Below are positions 17,286 through 26,373 of a stretch of DNA of 64,000 bases, piece by piece. Below the pieces are notes generated by a model. The model had not been told where the DNA came from. It did no database searches and worked only from the letters and a program-made list of their open reading frames with translations. Each line of letters begins with the position of its first letter. Position 1 is the stretch's first letter. A program made the translations under genes and the position numbers. The stretch is from 2-02-FULL-55-14 sp964581115 (GTDB taxonomy: Bacteria; Bacteroidota; Ignavibacteria; UBA10030). The DNA lies in assembly GCA_964581115.1 (NCBI GenBank), contig CAZOMY010000007.1, positions 1-64,000 of the forward strand. The letters are read 5' to 3'.

Positions 17286-18920
17286 TTAATACATGTCTCC
17301 GCCCATACCGCCCGGAGGCATTGCCGGAGCCTTCTCCTCCTTCGGCTTCTCGACGACCGTCGCCTCTGTTGTGAGCAGGAGTCCCGCCACGCTCGCCGCG
17401 TTCTCGATCGCTATGCGGGTCACCTTGGTCGGGTCGATGACACCGGCCTTGATGAGGTTTTCGTACTTCTCCGTCAGGGCGTTGAAGCCGTAATCGTCCT
17501 TGCCGTTCTTGACCTCGTTCACCACGACCGAGCCTTCGAGGCCCGCATTGGCGACGATCTGGCGGATCGGCTCCTCGAGTGAGCGACGGACGATCTCCAC
17601 GCCGGTCTTCTGGTCGGGGTTCTCCGTCTTCACTTCGTCGAGCTTCTTGGAGACGCGCAGATAGGCCACGCCGCCGCCCGGCACAATGCCCTCTTCGACG
17701 GCCGCGCGGGTCGCATGCAGGGCATCCTCGACGCGGGCCTTCTTCTCCTTCATCTCCACCTCTGTGGCCGCGCCGATCTTGATGACGGCGACGCCGCCGG
17801 AAAGCTTTGCCAGTCGCTCCTGGAGCTTCTCTTTGTCGTAATCCGACGTGGTCTTGTCGATCTGCGCCTTGATCTCGTTGATCCGCTTCTTGATCTCTTC
17901 CTTCTTGCCCGCGCCTTCGACGATCGTCGTATTATCCTTGTCGATCCGGACCGTCTTGGCGGTGCCGAGGTACGACAGGGTGGCGTTCTCGAGCTTGAAG
18001 CCCTTCTCTTCCGAGATCACCGTGCCATTCGTGAGGATCGCGATATCCTCCAGCATGGCCTTACGTCGGTCGCCAAATCCGGGGGCCTTCACGGCGACGA
18101 TCTTCAAGGTTCCGCGCAGCTTGTTCACAACGAGCGTCGCCAGCGCCTCACCCTCGACCTCTTCGGCGATGATGAGACCCGACCGGCCGCTCTGCGCCAC
18201 CTTCTCCAAGATCGGGAGCAGGTCCTTCATCGCGCTGATCTTCTTGTCGTGGATGAGGATGTAGGGGTCCTCGAGGACCGCCTCCATCGTATCGGCATCC
18301 GTGACGAAGTACGGCGAGAGATAACCGCGGTCGAACTGCATGCCTTCAACAACCTCGAGGGTCGTCTCGGTCCCTTTCGCCTCTTCGACAGTAATGACGC
18401 CGTCCTTGCCCACCTTCTCCATCGCATTTGCGATAAGGTCGCCGATCGTCCGGTCGTTGTTCGCCGAAATAGCGCCGACCTGCGCGATCTTTTCTTTCTC
18501 CGTTCCGACCTCCTTCGAGATCTCCTTGAGGCCCTCGACGACCTTCTTGACGGCGAGGTCGATGCCCCGCTTCAGGTCCATGGGGTTGGCACCGGCCGTG
18601 ACATTCTTCAGGCCTTCGCGAACGATGGCCTGTGCAAGAACGGTGGCCGTCGTGGTGCCGTCACCGGCAACGTCGGAGGTCTTCGATGCGACCTCGCGCA
18701 CCATCTGGGCTCCCATGTTCTCGATCGGGTCGGTCAACTCGACCTCTTTGGCCACCGTGACGCCGTCCTTCGTGACGGTCGGGGCGCCGAATTTCTTGTC
18801 GATGACCACATTGCGGCCCTTGGGTCCGAGGGTCACCTTCACCGCATCGGCCAGCTGATCAACGCCGCGCTTCAAGGCCGAACGGGCATCCGTGTTGAAA
18901 TGGATCAACTTTGCGCTCAT
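17286..18920 (-). CDS. groEL: Chaperonin GroEL (Hsp60)
   Basis: A 544-residue ATP-dependent folding chaperonin in the cytosol. The N-terminus is conserved (AKLIHFNTDARSALKRGVDQLA). ATP-binding motifs KVTLGPKGRNVVIDK and DGTTTATVLAQAI are present, as are the apical-domain and C-terminal GGM-type tail (GGMGGDMY). Length is normal for the family. It follows groES after 18 bases with an AGGAGCC-type ribosome site, and both are under the CIRCE operator at 19287-19313. Confidence 0.98.
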   Translation of the reverse strand: MSAKLIHFNTDARSALKRGVDQLADAVKVTLGPKGRNVVIDKKFGAPTVTKDGVTVAKEVELTDPIENMGAQMVREVASKTSDVAGDGTTTATVLAQAIVREGLKNVTAGANPMDLKRGIDLAVKKVVEGLKEISKEVGTEKEKIAQVGAISANNDRTIGDLIANAMEKVGKDGVITVEEAKGTETTLEVVEGMQFDRGYLSPYFVTDADTMEAVLEDPYILIHDKKISAMKDLLPILEKVAQSGRSGLIIAEEVEGEALATLVVNKLRGTLKIVAVKAPGFGDRRKAMLEDIAILTNGTVISEEKGFKLENATLSYLGTAKTVRIDKDNTTIVEGAGKKEEIKKRINEIKAQIDKTTSDYDKEKLQERLAKLSGGVAVIKIGAATEVEMKEKKARVEDALHATRAAVEEGIVPGGGVAYLRVSKKLDEVKTENPDQKTGVEIVRRSLEEPIRQIVANAGLEGSVVVNEVKNGKDDYGFNALTEKYENLIKAGVIDPTKVTRIAIENAASVAGLLLTTEATVVEKPKEEKAPAMPPGGMGGDMY

Positions 18921-18938
18921 GGTCTATGGCTCCTGTGA

Positions 18939-19229
18939 TTACTTGGGCATGATGGCGAAGATGTCGCTTTCGCGCATGATCAACAGCTCCTCGCCGTCGA
19001 TCGTCACTTCCGTCCCGGAGTACTTCCCGTAGAGGACCTTGTCTCCGACTTTCACCTCGGGGGTGATCGTCTTTCCGTCGTCGCTCACGCGACCCGGACC
19101 GACGGCGATGACCTCGCCCCAGACCGGCTTCTCTTTGGCGGTGTCAGGAACGATGATCCCGCCCTTCGTCTTCTCCTCGGCCTGCGATGGCTTCACCACC
19201 ACGCGGTCAGCCAAAGGCTTCATCTTCAT
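18939..19229 (-). CDS. groES: Co-chaperonin GroES (Hsp10)
   Basis: A 96-residue lid for GroEL. Motifs KPLADRVVVKPSQAEEKT, GGIIVPDTAKEKP and GDKVLYGKYSGTEV are family-typical. AAGGAG lies before the ATG. First gene of the groESL operon, with the CIRCE element 58 bases upstream. Confidence 0.97.
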   Translation of the reverse strand: MKMKPLADRVVVKPSQAEEKTKGGIIVPDTAKEKPVWGEVIAVGPGRVSDDGKTITPEVKVGDKVLYGKYSGTEVTIDGEELLIMRESDIFAIMPK

Positions 19230-19286
19230 GGCACGACTCCTTGTTGATAGAATGTAACTGATTATACTGTAGGCGTTTAGCGCCTA

Positions 19287-19313
19287 TTAGCACTCGCTAT
19301 ATGTGAGTGCTAA
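19287..19313. promoter_or_regulatory. CIRCE operator (HrcA site) of groESL
   Basis: TTAGCACTC, a 9-base spacer, then GAGTGCTAA: an exact match to the CIRCE inverted repeat bound by the heat-shock repressor HrcA. It lies upstream of groES. hrcA itself is not in the window. Confidence 0.96.
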
Positions 19314-19391
19314 TATACGAGCGGAATGTGAATTTGTCAAGGCCTTCATCGCATTTCAAATACTGCGCAACACGCGGGTGCGCAAAAAAAA

Positions 19392-19410
19392 AGAGGGCCT
19401 CAGGCCCTCT
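19392..19410 (-). terminator. Rho-independent terminator of the ECF sigma/anti-sigma operon
   Basis: AGAGGGCC-TCA-GGCCCTCT stem-loop followed on the minus strand by nine T residues; 8 bases past the stop of the anti-sigma gene. Confidence 0.92.
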
Positions 19411-19418
19411 AACTGGAT

Positions 19419-19988
19419 TCAATGCTTCGACCGGATCCTATGCCGGCTAAGCCAAAGACGGTCCAAGGTCCACAAGGCCCCCAGACTCATAATGATCAAG
19501 CTCAGCTTGGCAGCCCCCCCGTCGTCCCCCTCCGCACCCCGTTCCGAAATCCGTGGCGCCGCCAAGGCCTTCACTCCATTCTCAAGCCAGGCATAACCTT
19601 CCGTCAGCCCCCGCCGCCATGTGTCGACCATCCGATCACCCTCCGTCGTTCCCTGTGCGCCCGCAAAGGAGACTGGCTGTGATAGCACAAGCCAGAAGAT
19701 TCCCAGAACAGCCATCATCGCGAACAGACTGCCCATGTTGTTGAGGACCCAGGCCGCCAGCGGTCTCTGGGACCGAGGCATGACATGCGACATCACGCTT
19801 CGGGTGAACGTTTCCGAAACTTGCGGCAGAGGCGAGCGACGGGCATTGCGCAACAGGGCCTTCTGGAACTCCATTTCCCGCCGGCATGCCGCGCAAACGG
19901 CCACGTGGCTGGTCACGGCTGCCTGCGTGGCATAGTCGGCGGTCCCGTCGACGGTCTGCAGGATCTGATGGGCGGTAAGGTGCGTCAT
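19419..19988 (-). CDS. Zinc-finger anti-sigma factor
   Basis: A 189-residue membrane protein. Residues 1-60 hold the anti-sigma zinc motif H28-x3-C32-x2-C35 (SHVAVCAACRRE). Two membrane segments follow (about LFAMMAVLGIFWLVL and KLSLIIMSLGALWTL) with a loop of about 60 residues between them. It should hold the sigma factor encoded immediately upstream; its ATG overlaps the sigma stop codon (ATGA). The stop is followed by a strong terminator. Confidence 0.85.
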   Translation of the reverse strand: MTHLTAHQILQTVDGTADYATQAAVTSHVAVCAACRREMEFQKALLRNARRSPLPQVSETFTRSVMSHVMPRSQRPLAAWVLNNMGSLFAMMAVLGIFWLVLSQPVSFAGAQGTTEGDRMVDTWRRGLTEGYAWLENGVKALAAPRISERGAEGDDGGAAKLSLIIMSLGALWTLDRLWLSRHRIRSKH

Positions 19989-20584
19989 GCAGCATCTTCC
20001 TTCTTGACGACTTGAGGTTCGATCGACAGCCGGCGCGCCACGGCATCGCGCAGCATCATGCGGGCCCTGAACAGTCGCGCTTTCACCGTACCGAGCGGCA
20101 CACCGACAACCTCGACGATCTCCTCATACGACAATTCTTGGATGACAAAAAGGGTGAAGGTCGTTCCGTAGACCTCCGGTAGCTTCTCGATCTCCTCCAA
20201 GATGACCTTCTGGACCTCGGACGACTCGAGTTGCAGGTCGGGGGACAGTTCTGCTGAAGGAAGTTGGATCGCCGCCGCCCCCTCTTCTGTCTCGGCACTC
20301 AATGAAACAGTTCCCAGCGACCGGCGTTCCAGAGCTGAGGAGCACACGTTGAAAACGATCCGGTAGAGCCACGTAGAAAACGACGACCGGCCTTGAAACC
20401 GCGGAAGAGCTTTGAAGGCACGAACGAAGGCATCCTGCAAGGCCTCTTCGGCATCCCGACGGTCTCGAAGCATCCGGACAGCCAGTGCCATGGCCTTCTC
20501 CTTGTGTCGGTCGACAAGCCGTGCGTATGCCTTTCGGTCGCCGGACCGGACTCGCTGGATGATATCGAGGTCGGTTTCGTGCAT
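19985..20584 (-). CDS. ECF-type RNA polymerase sigma factor
   Basis: A 199-residue sigma-70 family factor of the extracytoplasmic-function type. Region 2 is clear (LVDRHKEKAMALAVRMLRDR, DAEEALQDAFVRAFKALPRF, STWLYRIVFNVCSSALE). Region 4 is clear (LPEVYGTTFTLFVIQELSYEEIVEVVGVPLGTVKARLFRAR). The start MHETDLDIIQRV is chosen by family alignment; the frame is open 38 codons further upstream but that part is cysteine-rich and unlike the family. It overlaps its anti-sigma by the ATGA pattern and is divergent from the DUF6249 gene at 20877. Confidence 0.93.
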   Translation of the reverse strand: MHETDLDIIQRVRSGDRKAYARLVDRHKEKAMALAVRMLRDRRDAEEALQDAFVRAFKALPRFQGRSSFSTWLYRIVFNVCSSALERRSLGTVSLSAETEEGAAAIQLPSAELSPDLQLESSEVQKVILEEIEKLPEVYGTTFTLFVIQELSYEEIVEVVGVPLGTVKARLFRARMMLRDAVARRLSIEPQVVKKEDAA

Positions 20585-20876
20585 TCCGCGGATACCCTTT
20601 AGACCGCGCGCCCACCGCCAGGGTTTCCGACAAAAAGAGGAGGTACAAAATGCACAAATCGGGCACAAAAGGGACAGCCGGAGGCCGAATATCAACATCG
20701 CGAAGCGATGAACAAATCCTCTGAATGAGGCCGCGAGGGACTGCCGCTTCGTGTCAGTTGTTTTGGACCTGCTGCAGTGCTTCTTGTGTTCCCTCCTCCC
20801 ACAGGAAACCTTACCTCCTCACGTCCGGTCAAAGTGGTAAGTACATCAACCTCACGACCCATCCACAGGAGCTACC

Positions 20877-21218
20877 ATGGAACCTGCTGTCATCGTCCTT
20901 ATCGTCTTTGGATCGTGCGGCGCGATCCTCTGGAAGATCTTCGACAGTCGTCACAAACAGGTGATGGCCATGATCGAGAAGGGGGTCAGCGCCTCCGATC
21001 TGAAAGGCAACATCACCTTCAAGTCGGACCCGATCAGCAGTCTCAAGTGGGGTCTGGTCGCCTTGTTCGCCGGTCTCGGCATTCTCTTCGCCAATTACCT
21101 CGATGAAGTGCAGAACTGGGGCGATGCCTCGTACCCATCCATGATCCTCATCTTCGGCGGCGTGTCGTTGATCGTGTTCTACGCAATCGCGGCGAGGAAA
21201 GAGAAGCGAGAAGGATAA
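20877..21218 (+). CDS. DUF6249-like small membrane protein
   Basis: A 113-residue protein with three predicted membrane segments (VIVLIVFGSCGAILWKIF, WGLVALFAGLGILFANYL, SMILIFGGVSLIVFYAIAA). The sequence after the first helix (DSRHKQVMAMIEKGVSASDLK) matches the DUF6249 pattern. AGGAG precedes the ATG. It is divergent from the ECF sigma operon with about 290 bases between, so it may belong to that regulon; function unknown. Confidence 0.75.
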   Translation: MEPAVIVLIVFGSCGAILWKIFDSRHKQVMAMIEKGVSASDLKGNITFKSDPISSLKWGLVALFAGLGILFANYLDEVQNWGDASYPSMILIFGGVSLIVFYAIAARKEKREG

Positions 21219-21320
21219 AGGATGGAGGAGTGAGGAACGGGGAAGGGGACAGGGAACGAACTTCTCTGGCCCCTTCACACATCCTTCATCCTTCATCCTC
21301 CATCCTCTCTCCTCTCTGCC
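21219..21320. repeat. Mirror-image GGATGGAGGA word element between convergent genes
   Basis: It begins at the first base after the DUF6249 stop (AGGATGGAGGAGTGAGGAA) and ends about 5 bases before the P1-peptidase stop with reversed words (TCCTTCATCCTTCATCC, TCCATCCTCTCTCC). The centre is about ACGAACTTCTC. No gene inside. The word resembles that of element 2 at 22462-22988. Confidence 0.65.
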
Positions 21321-21324
21321 TGCA

Positions 21325-22461
21325 TCAGTTCCTCCCCCTCCCGTACTTCCTGAGTAGTTCCATCACCCGCTCGTGCGGAAGTGCGTACACGGTGTTGCCG
21401 TTGATCCCCTCCATCGTCTTCGCCGCCACCATGGCATTCACGATCGCCTCTTCGGTCGCCTGCACCGTCGCCTCGAACAGTCGATTCATCCGGCCGTTCT
21501 GAAGCATCCGGACGGTCGCCACAGTGTCGGCCGTGGCTCGGGCATTCGCCGTCGAGAATGCGATGAAGATATCTCCCGACGAGTCCTCCCCGCGACCACC
21601 GACGAGCCCGACGCCGAGCGCAACACGTGTGGCGACGCGCTTCAGCTGGTGTGGAAGCAGCGGGGCATCGGTCGCAACGACGACGATGATCGATCCCGAG
21701 CCATCTTCGAGATGTCCTCGTTTCGGCTGAAGGTCGGTGATCTCCTTGCCGATGGGCACTCCGGCGATCGTGAGATTCTGCCTCCGGCCGTAATTGGCTT
21801 GAACTAACACGCCGACGGTGTACCCGCCGTCTTGGGCCTTCAACACGCGCGACGAAGTTCCAGTCCCGCCCTTGAATCCGTGCGCGATCATACCGGTGCC
21901 GCCTCCCACATTGCCCTCGGCAACGCAGCCCGACCGGGCACTGTCGAGGGCGTGGAAGACGTGTTCAGCCCGCACGTGGAACCCGTCGATGTCATTCAGG
22001 CCGCCGTCGTACGTCTCCGCCACGACCGGGAGCGACCACGGCTGCGAGTTCGACCCGAGCCGGGCTCGCATCCATTGAATGACGGCATCGCGGACGATGC
22101 CGACGCTGTGCGTATTTGTGATCAGGACCGGACCTTCGAGGAAACCCGATTCCTCGACCCAGGTTGTGCCGGTCATTTCGCCGTTGCCGTTCAACGTGAA
22201 CCACGCGGCAAAGCAGTTATCGGTGCTCGTCTTGCCTCTCGGAAGAACGGCCGTCACACCGGTGCGAACCGGACCCTCGCCCACGACAAGCTTGCCCGTC
22301 CCTTCGACCAACGTCGTCATGCCGACCTCAACGCCGGCGACGTCCGTGATCGCGTTGAGCGGACCCGGCGAACCATCAAAAGGGATACCTAGGTCGCGGG
22401 CGCGAGGCTGGCCCAGGGAGAGCGTGACCAACGTGAGGAGAGATCCAAGGAGGTACTTCAT
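21325..22461 (-). CDS. Secreted P1 family (DmpA-type) aminopeptidase
   Basis: A 378-residue exported hydrolase of the DmpA/L-aminopeptidase D-esterase family. It matures by self-cleavage before a serine that then acts as nucleophile. The signal peptide is MKYLLGSLLTLVTLSLGQ. Family features are FDGSPGPLNAITDVAGVEVG, NTHSVGIVRDAV, EGNVGGGTGMIAHGFKGGTGTSSRV, with the nucleophile most likely the first Ser of TSSRV, and FIAFSTANA. The start is the ATG at 22459-22461 with AGGAGG upstream. The left arm of element 2 begins at the base after this start codon, so the repeat lies in its leader. Confidence 0.85.
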   Translation of the reverse strand: MKYLLGSLLTLVTLSLGQPRARDLGIPFDGSPGPLNAITDVAGVEVGMTTLVEGTGKLVVGEGPVRTGVTAVLPRGKTSTDNCFAAWFTLNGNGEMTGTTWVEESGFLEGPVLITNTHSVGIVRDAVIQWMRARLGSNSQPWSLPVVAETYDGGLNDIDGFHVRAEHVFHALDSARSGCVAEGNVGGGTGMIAHGFKGGTGTSSRVLKAQDGGYTVGVLVQANYGRRQNLTIAGVPIGKEITDLQPKRGHLEDGSGSIIVVVATDAPLLPHQLKRVATRVALGVGLVGGRGEDSSGDIFIAFSTANARATADTVATVRMLQNGRMNRLFEATVQATEEAIVNAMVAAKTMEGINGNTVYALPHERVMELLRKYGRGRN

Positions 22462-22988
22462 GGAAGGATGTAGGATTGAGGAGCGAGGATGAATGAAGGA
22501 ATCTGAGCTATCGGTCCGCCCTCCCAATGAGCGAACGCTCCAGCCCTTTGAGCATCATTCGACATTCTTCGTAACGACCCAGCAGGTCTTTTCGAACAGC
22601 ATCATGGATGTATCCCTTACCGTGGGCTACCGTCAAATGGTGACGAGTCTCCCTGACCTCTGCGAGGGATCGGTTGATCCCTTCAAGATACATTTTGATG
22701 TGTTTGTTGCTCCAACCTTCCGCGAGATTCGCAGGGGCCGAATTGGATGAGCGGCGAACCTGAGAACCGAGTTCATACAGCTCAAATTTGGGAAATGTCA
22801 ATGAGATCTCATGTACTTCAAAGACGAGCATAAGAAGACGCTGATACACGATGAGATCTTCATAGCTTCGGATCTGTGGCATGGCTTCCCCCTCAGGAAG
22901 TGGTCTATGCGATGTGGTCTGCAGGTCCGTCTCAGGAACCGATGAAAACTCCATCATCCCTCATCCTCGATCCTTCATCCCTCTCCTG
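22462..22988. mobile_element. Inverted word-array element 2 enclosing a four-helix-bundle gene
   Basis: Left arm 22462-22500 (GGATGTAGGATTGAGGA, then GGATGAATGAAGG). Right arm 22951-22986, whose reverse complement reads GGATGAAGGATCGAGGATG. The arms mirror each other and enclose only the gene 22508-22882. The right arm ends about 4 bases before the aminotransferase stop (22991), and the left arm starts at the P1-peptidase start codon. Same layout as elements 1 and 3 with a different word. Confidence 0.55.
22508..22882 (-). CDS. Four-helix-bundle protein (S23/IVP-like), copy 2
   Basis: A 124-residue helical protein of the S23/IVP family. It begins MPQIRSYEDLIVYQRLL, matching the usual family start (DL.VY..). 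The signature is RSSNSAPANLAEGWSNK, then a long helix (YLEGINRSLAEVRETRHHL). A GGGGG ribosome site precedes the chosen ATG. It differs strongly from copies 1 and 3, so it is not a recent duplicate. Enclosed by mirrored repeat arms. Molecular role unknown. Confidence 0.9.
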   Translation of the reverse strand: MPQIRSYEDLIVYQRLLMLVFEVHEISLTFPKFELYELGSQVRRSSNSAPANLAEGWSNKHIKMYLEGINRSLAEVRETRHHLTVAHGKGYIHDAVRKDLLGRYEECRMMLKGLERSLIGRADR

Positions 22989-22990
22989 TC

Positions 22991-24478
22991 TCAGAGCTTG
23001 AACCACTGCTCCACCTCTTCTTGCCGCTCTCCAGTTTCGCTCTTGTGGTGAAACTCGTTCGTCCTCGTCGAATACTCGTATTCCTCCCCCCAAGCCTTGT
23101 GGTTCTGCGCGATCTCTCCGATCGCGGCCACCACCCGGTCCACCTCCGCGTCGGTCGTTGTCGGATGGAGCGAGACGCGCACCCAACCCGGCTTCGCCGA
23201 CAGGTCGCCATGGTCGATCTTGTCCGTGATCTCCGCCGAAGTGGCCCGGTCGACGTGCAACAGGTAATGACCGTACGTACCGGCGCACGAACATCCGCCC
23301 CGCACCTGGATACCGTATCGGTCGTTCAGCAGCTTCACGATGAGATTGTAATGAACGTTCTCGACGTAGAACGAAAAGATCGGCAAGCGTTCACGATGGG
23401 CGTCGGCAAGGATGACCAGACCGGGGACCTTCGACAGGCCGCGGAACATCCGCTCGCAGAGCTGTGCCTCGCGGGCCGCCATCATCTCGACCCCCATCTC
23501 CTCTTTCAGCTTCACCGCCAGCGCCGACCGGATCGCTTGCAGGAATCCGGGCGTCCCTCCGTCCTCGCGGATCTCGATCTCGGGAGCATACCGATGTCCG
23601 CCCCACGGATTGGTCCACAAGACGGTTCCGCCTCCCGGCTGGTCGGGCGTCTTCAGATGATACAGCGATGAGTCGAAGATAAGCACCCCCGACGTACCGG
23701 GGCCGCCAAGGAATTTGTGGGGGGAAAAGGTGATCGCGTCGAGCTTCTCGAGCGGATCGGCCGGATGCATGTCGATGGCCGCGTACGGAGCCGCCGCCGC
23801 GAAGTCCACGAATGCCCATCCGCCATGTTGATGCATCAGCCGCGCCAGCGCGCGATAGGGCGTTCGGATCCCGGTGACGTTTGAGCAAGCGGTGAACGAG
23901 CCGATCTTGACCTTCCGATGACGGTAGGCATCGAGCTGGACCTCGAAGTCTCCCAGGTCGACAAGGCCCTGACGATCGGGACGGATCACGACGACGTCGG
24001 CGATCGTCTCTTCCCAGGTTGTCTGGTTGGAGTGATGCTCCATGTGCGTCACGAATACCACCGGCCGCTCGTCGGCCGGAAGCTGTACGCGGTCGCGCAA
24101 TTGTTCGGGCACGCGCAGGCCGAGGATGCGTTGGAGCTTGTTGATGGCCGATGTCATTCCGAACCCGACGTGCAGCAAGACATCTCCCGGCCCGGCATGA
24201 ACGTGCTTCTTGATGATCTCGGCAACGTGGTGATACGCCTGCGTCATCGTGGTGCCCGTGACGTTCGTCTCCGTGTGGGTGTTACCGACGAACGGTCCGA
24301 ATGTTTCCTGCATTCTCTGCTCGATGGGAGCATACAGCCGGCCGCTGGCGGTCCAATCCACATAGAGAATGGACTGTTCACCGTAGGGTGACATGAAGCG
24401 CTGGTCGATGCCGACAATCTGACGGCGGAATCGGTCAAAATGGGTCTCGAGCGAGACGTATTGCGTTTGGGCTTGCAT
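22991..24478 (-). CDS. PLP-dependent class V aminotransferase (cysteine desulfurase-like)
   Basis: A 495-residue cytosolic fold-type I PLP enzyme. Landmarks are YVDWTASGRLYAP, THMEHHSNQTTW, FVDFAAAAPYAAID (PLP-binding Asp) and ITFSPHKFLGGPGTSG, whose Lys binds PLP. GGCSCAGTYGHYLL carries cysteines in the region where desulfurases have the active loop. It could be a cysteine desulfurase-like or another sulfur/amino-transfer enzyme; no SUF/ISC genes are adjacent. The start MQAQTQYVSLETHFD is chosen over an upstream open frame that lacks family similarity. Confidence 0.85.
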   Translation of the reverse strand: MQAQTQYVSLETHFDRFRRQIVGIDQRFMSPYGEQSILYVDWTASGRLYAPIEQRMQETFGPFVGNTHTETNVTGTTMTQAYHHVAEIIKKHVHAGPGDVLLHVGFGMTSAINKLQRILGLRVPEQLRDRVQLPADERPVVFVTHMEHHSNQTTWEETIADVVVIRPDRQGLVDLGDFEVQLDAYRHRKVKIGSFTACSNVTGIRTPYRALARLMHQHGGWAFVDFAAAAPYAAIDMHPADPLEKLDAITFSPHKFLGGPGTSGVLIFDSSLYHLKTPDQPGGGTVLWTNPWGGHRYAPEIEIREDGGTPGFLQAIRSALAVKLKEEMGVEMMAAREAQLCERMFRGLSKVPGLVILADAHRERLPIFSFYVENVHYNLIVKLLNDRYGIQVRGGCSCAGTYGHYLLHVDRATSAEITDKIDHGDLSAKPGWVRVSLHPTTTDAEVDRVVAAIGEIAQNHKAWGEEYEYSTRTNEFHHKSETGERQEEVEQWFKL

Positions 24479-24537
24479 ACCGTGTTCTCGTGACAGAGGG
24501 AATAAAATACCGTTCAGTGACGGCAATTCCAACGTTG

Positions 24538-26106
24538 TCACCGGACGAGACTCACGCGGCAATGGTCGGTGCGGCCCTCCGTTGCAAGTCGCACAAGATA
24601 TATGCCGCTGGGATGGCACGACGCATCCCACGAGGTCACATGTTGGCCGGTTGACCGTTCCCCGTCGACCAGCACGGCGAGCTCTCTTCCCAGGAGATCC
24701 ATCACCGACACTTTCACCCATCCACTCTCCTTCATCCTCCACGTGATCTGAGTCGTAGGATTGAACGGATTCGGAAATGTCCCGATGATCCGGGACTCTT
24801 CCCGGTCCGTTGAGGGCAGATCAGCCACGGGCGTGATGCCAGCGATGCTGGCGGTCTTTGCGTAGATCCGCCCATTGTTCGCATCCAGTCGCCCGTCGAG
24901 CCATGCGTAGACCAGCACGCCTCCGGGTCCCAGGGCAACATCCGGCTGGATCGAGGCATCAACAGCGTACGAGTTCGTCACCTCTGTGATGGGCGTCAGT
25001 GCCGCACCCGCCGAAGAGAAGGCGCGTGTCTTTGCCGTGTAGCGTTGACCGGCGACGGAGTCGGCCCACGTCACGACGAAGTCGCCGGAAGCATCCATCA
25101 CAACTCCGGGAGGATACGCCTGAAGCACCGAGTTGCTCGCCGTCAGCTTGAATTCGGGACCGGCAGCAGCGCCGGAATTGTTGTAGAGTCGGGCGTAGAG
25201 ATCTCCGCCTGGATTGCTCCGCGTATCGATCCACACGACGACAAACGATCCGGCGGCATTCATTGCAACCCGTGCGAACTGATTGTATCCGTCGGCAGGG
25301 TCGGTGTTCACTCTGATATTCCCGCCAGACGCGGCGCCGTTCACGAAGCGCTGGAGGTACACATCGCCCGTTGAAGCGTCTGTGCGGCCGTCGGACCATA
25401 CGGCCGCGATGTGCGTGCCGTTGCTGGATACGAACGGATAGACCCGATTATTGGCGGCATTGTCCGAGATCGTGACCGCGTCGCCGAGAAGCGCCCCTGA
25501 CGCACCATCGACGACGGAGAGACCGATGTTGTAAGTGCTTCCCACGTAGTATCGGTAGGCGACGATGAAGTTCGAGCCGTGCGACGAAACGGACGGTTGG
25601 TAGCCGTACCCGCTCCCCAACCCACCGACCTTGTTCACCTGCACGTTGACGGCCGTTCGAACCCCTGACTGGTTGAACGCGGCGAAGTAGACATCATCAA
25701 ACTTGATGCTCTCGATCGTGGTGCGAGCATCGACATGGTAGGCAACGATCAGAGCCCCCGACGGCAGGAACAGCGCACCCGAATGGTACAAGGAGAACTC
25801 CGAAAAGAAGCCGAATGCCAGTCCATCGGCCCTGGCGTTTGAGATGATCGACGTCCCGGTCGGCTGGAACATCGAAAGGAAAATGCTTCCGGACCCCGCC
25901 AGGCGCCCATCGCTCGTCGGCCGCTCATCTCCCCACGAGACCGCGAATTGACCGTTGGGACTGGCGGCGACCGACGGACGATAGACATAGCGGTTGGTCT
26001 GTGCACTGACCGCGAAATCGCTGATGAGCGTGGTGAACTGAGCCGCCGCGGAGAAGCTGAGGCCCATCATCAGGCCGAGGATTCTCCACGATACCCGTAG
26101 GCGCAT
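24538..26106 (-). CDS. Secreted repeat protein with T9SS sorting domain
   Basis: A 522-residue exported protein. The signal peptide ends SAAAQ. The body has at least five repeats of a (V/A)xWxDxR pattern (AVSWGDERP, AAVWSDGRT, VVVWIDTRS, VVTWADSVA, VYAWLDGRL), which suggests a beta-propeller of blades. The last 80 residues are a T9SS sorting domain (FPNPFNPTTQITWRM). Likely cell-surface or released; ligand unknown. Monocistronic; 59 bases separate it from the aminotransferase. Confidence 0.85.
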   Translation of the reverse strand: MRLRVSWRILGLMMGLSFSAAAQFTTLISDFAVSAQTNRYVYRPSVAASPNGQFAVSWGDERPTSDGRLAGSGSIFLSMFQPTGTSIISNARADGLAFGFFSEFSLYHSGALFLPSGALIVAYHVDARTTIESIKFDDVYFAAFNQSGVRTAVNVQVNKVGGLGSGYGYQPSVSSHGSNFIVAYRYYVGSTYNIGLSVVDGASGALLGDAVTISDNAANNRVYPFVSSNGTHIAAVWSDGRTDASTGDVYLQRFVNGAASGGNIRVNTDPADGYNQFARVAMNAAGSFVVVWIDTRSNPGGDLYARLYNNSGAAAGPEFKLTASNSVLQAYPPGVVMDASGDFVVTWADSVAGQRYTAKTRAFSSAGAALTPITEVTNSYAVDASIQPDVALGPGGVLVYAWLDGRLDANNGRIYAKTASIAGITPVADLPSTDREESRIIGTFPNPFNPTTQITWRMKESGWVKVSVMDLLGRELAVLVDGERSTGQHVTSWDASCHPSGIYLVRLATEGRTDHCRVSLVR

Positions 26107-26222
26107 GGGTGAACCTTTTCGGTGTTGATGAGGAAGTGCGCGTCATGAAATGTAGTCCGGGATTCTCGTCCCTGCAACTTCCCCGGTCCACGGTTCTGAG
26201 GACGCAGAGGCCGTACGCGCCG

Positions 26223-26251
26223 ACGCCCTGAGGACCTTCTCCCCAGGGCGT
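26223..26251. terminator. Hairpin between the M16 peptidase and T9SS cargo genes
   Basis: ACGCCCTG / CAGGGCGT stem with a loop containing TTCTCCCC. It lies about 120 bases past the M16 stop on the minus strand. There is no T-run, so the terminator call is tentative. Confidence 0.4.
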
Positions 26252-26373
26252 GGCGGTTTCCACACGTCGCTTCTTGATGACGAGTCACCTGGACGTGATT
26301 CGTCAAAGCACTCTTGACTGTCAACTGATCACTGACCTCTGATCATCGACACCTGGATGCTTCCATCTGCTCT

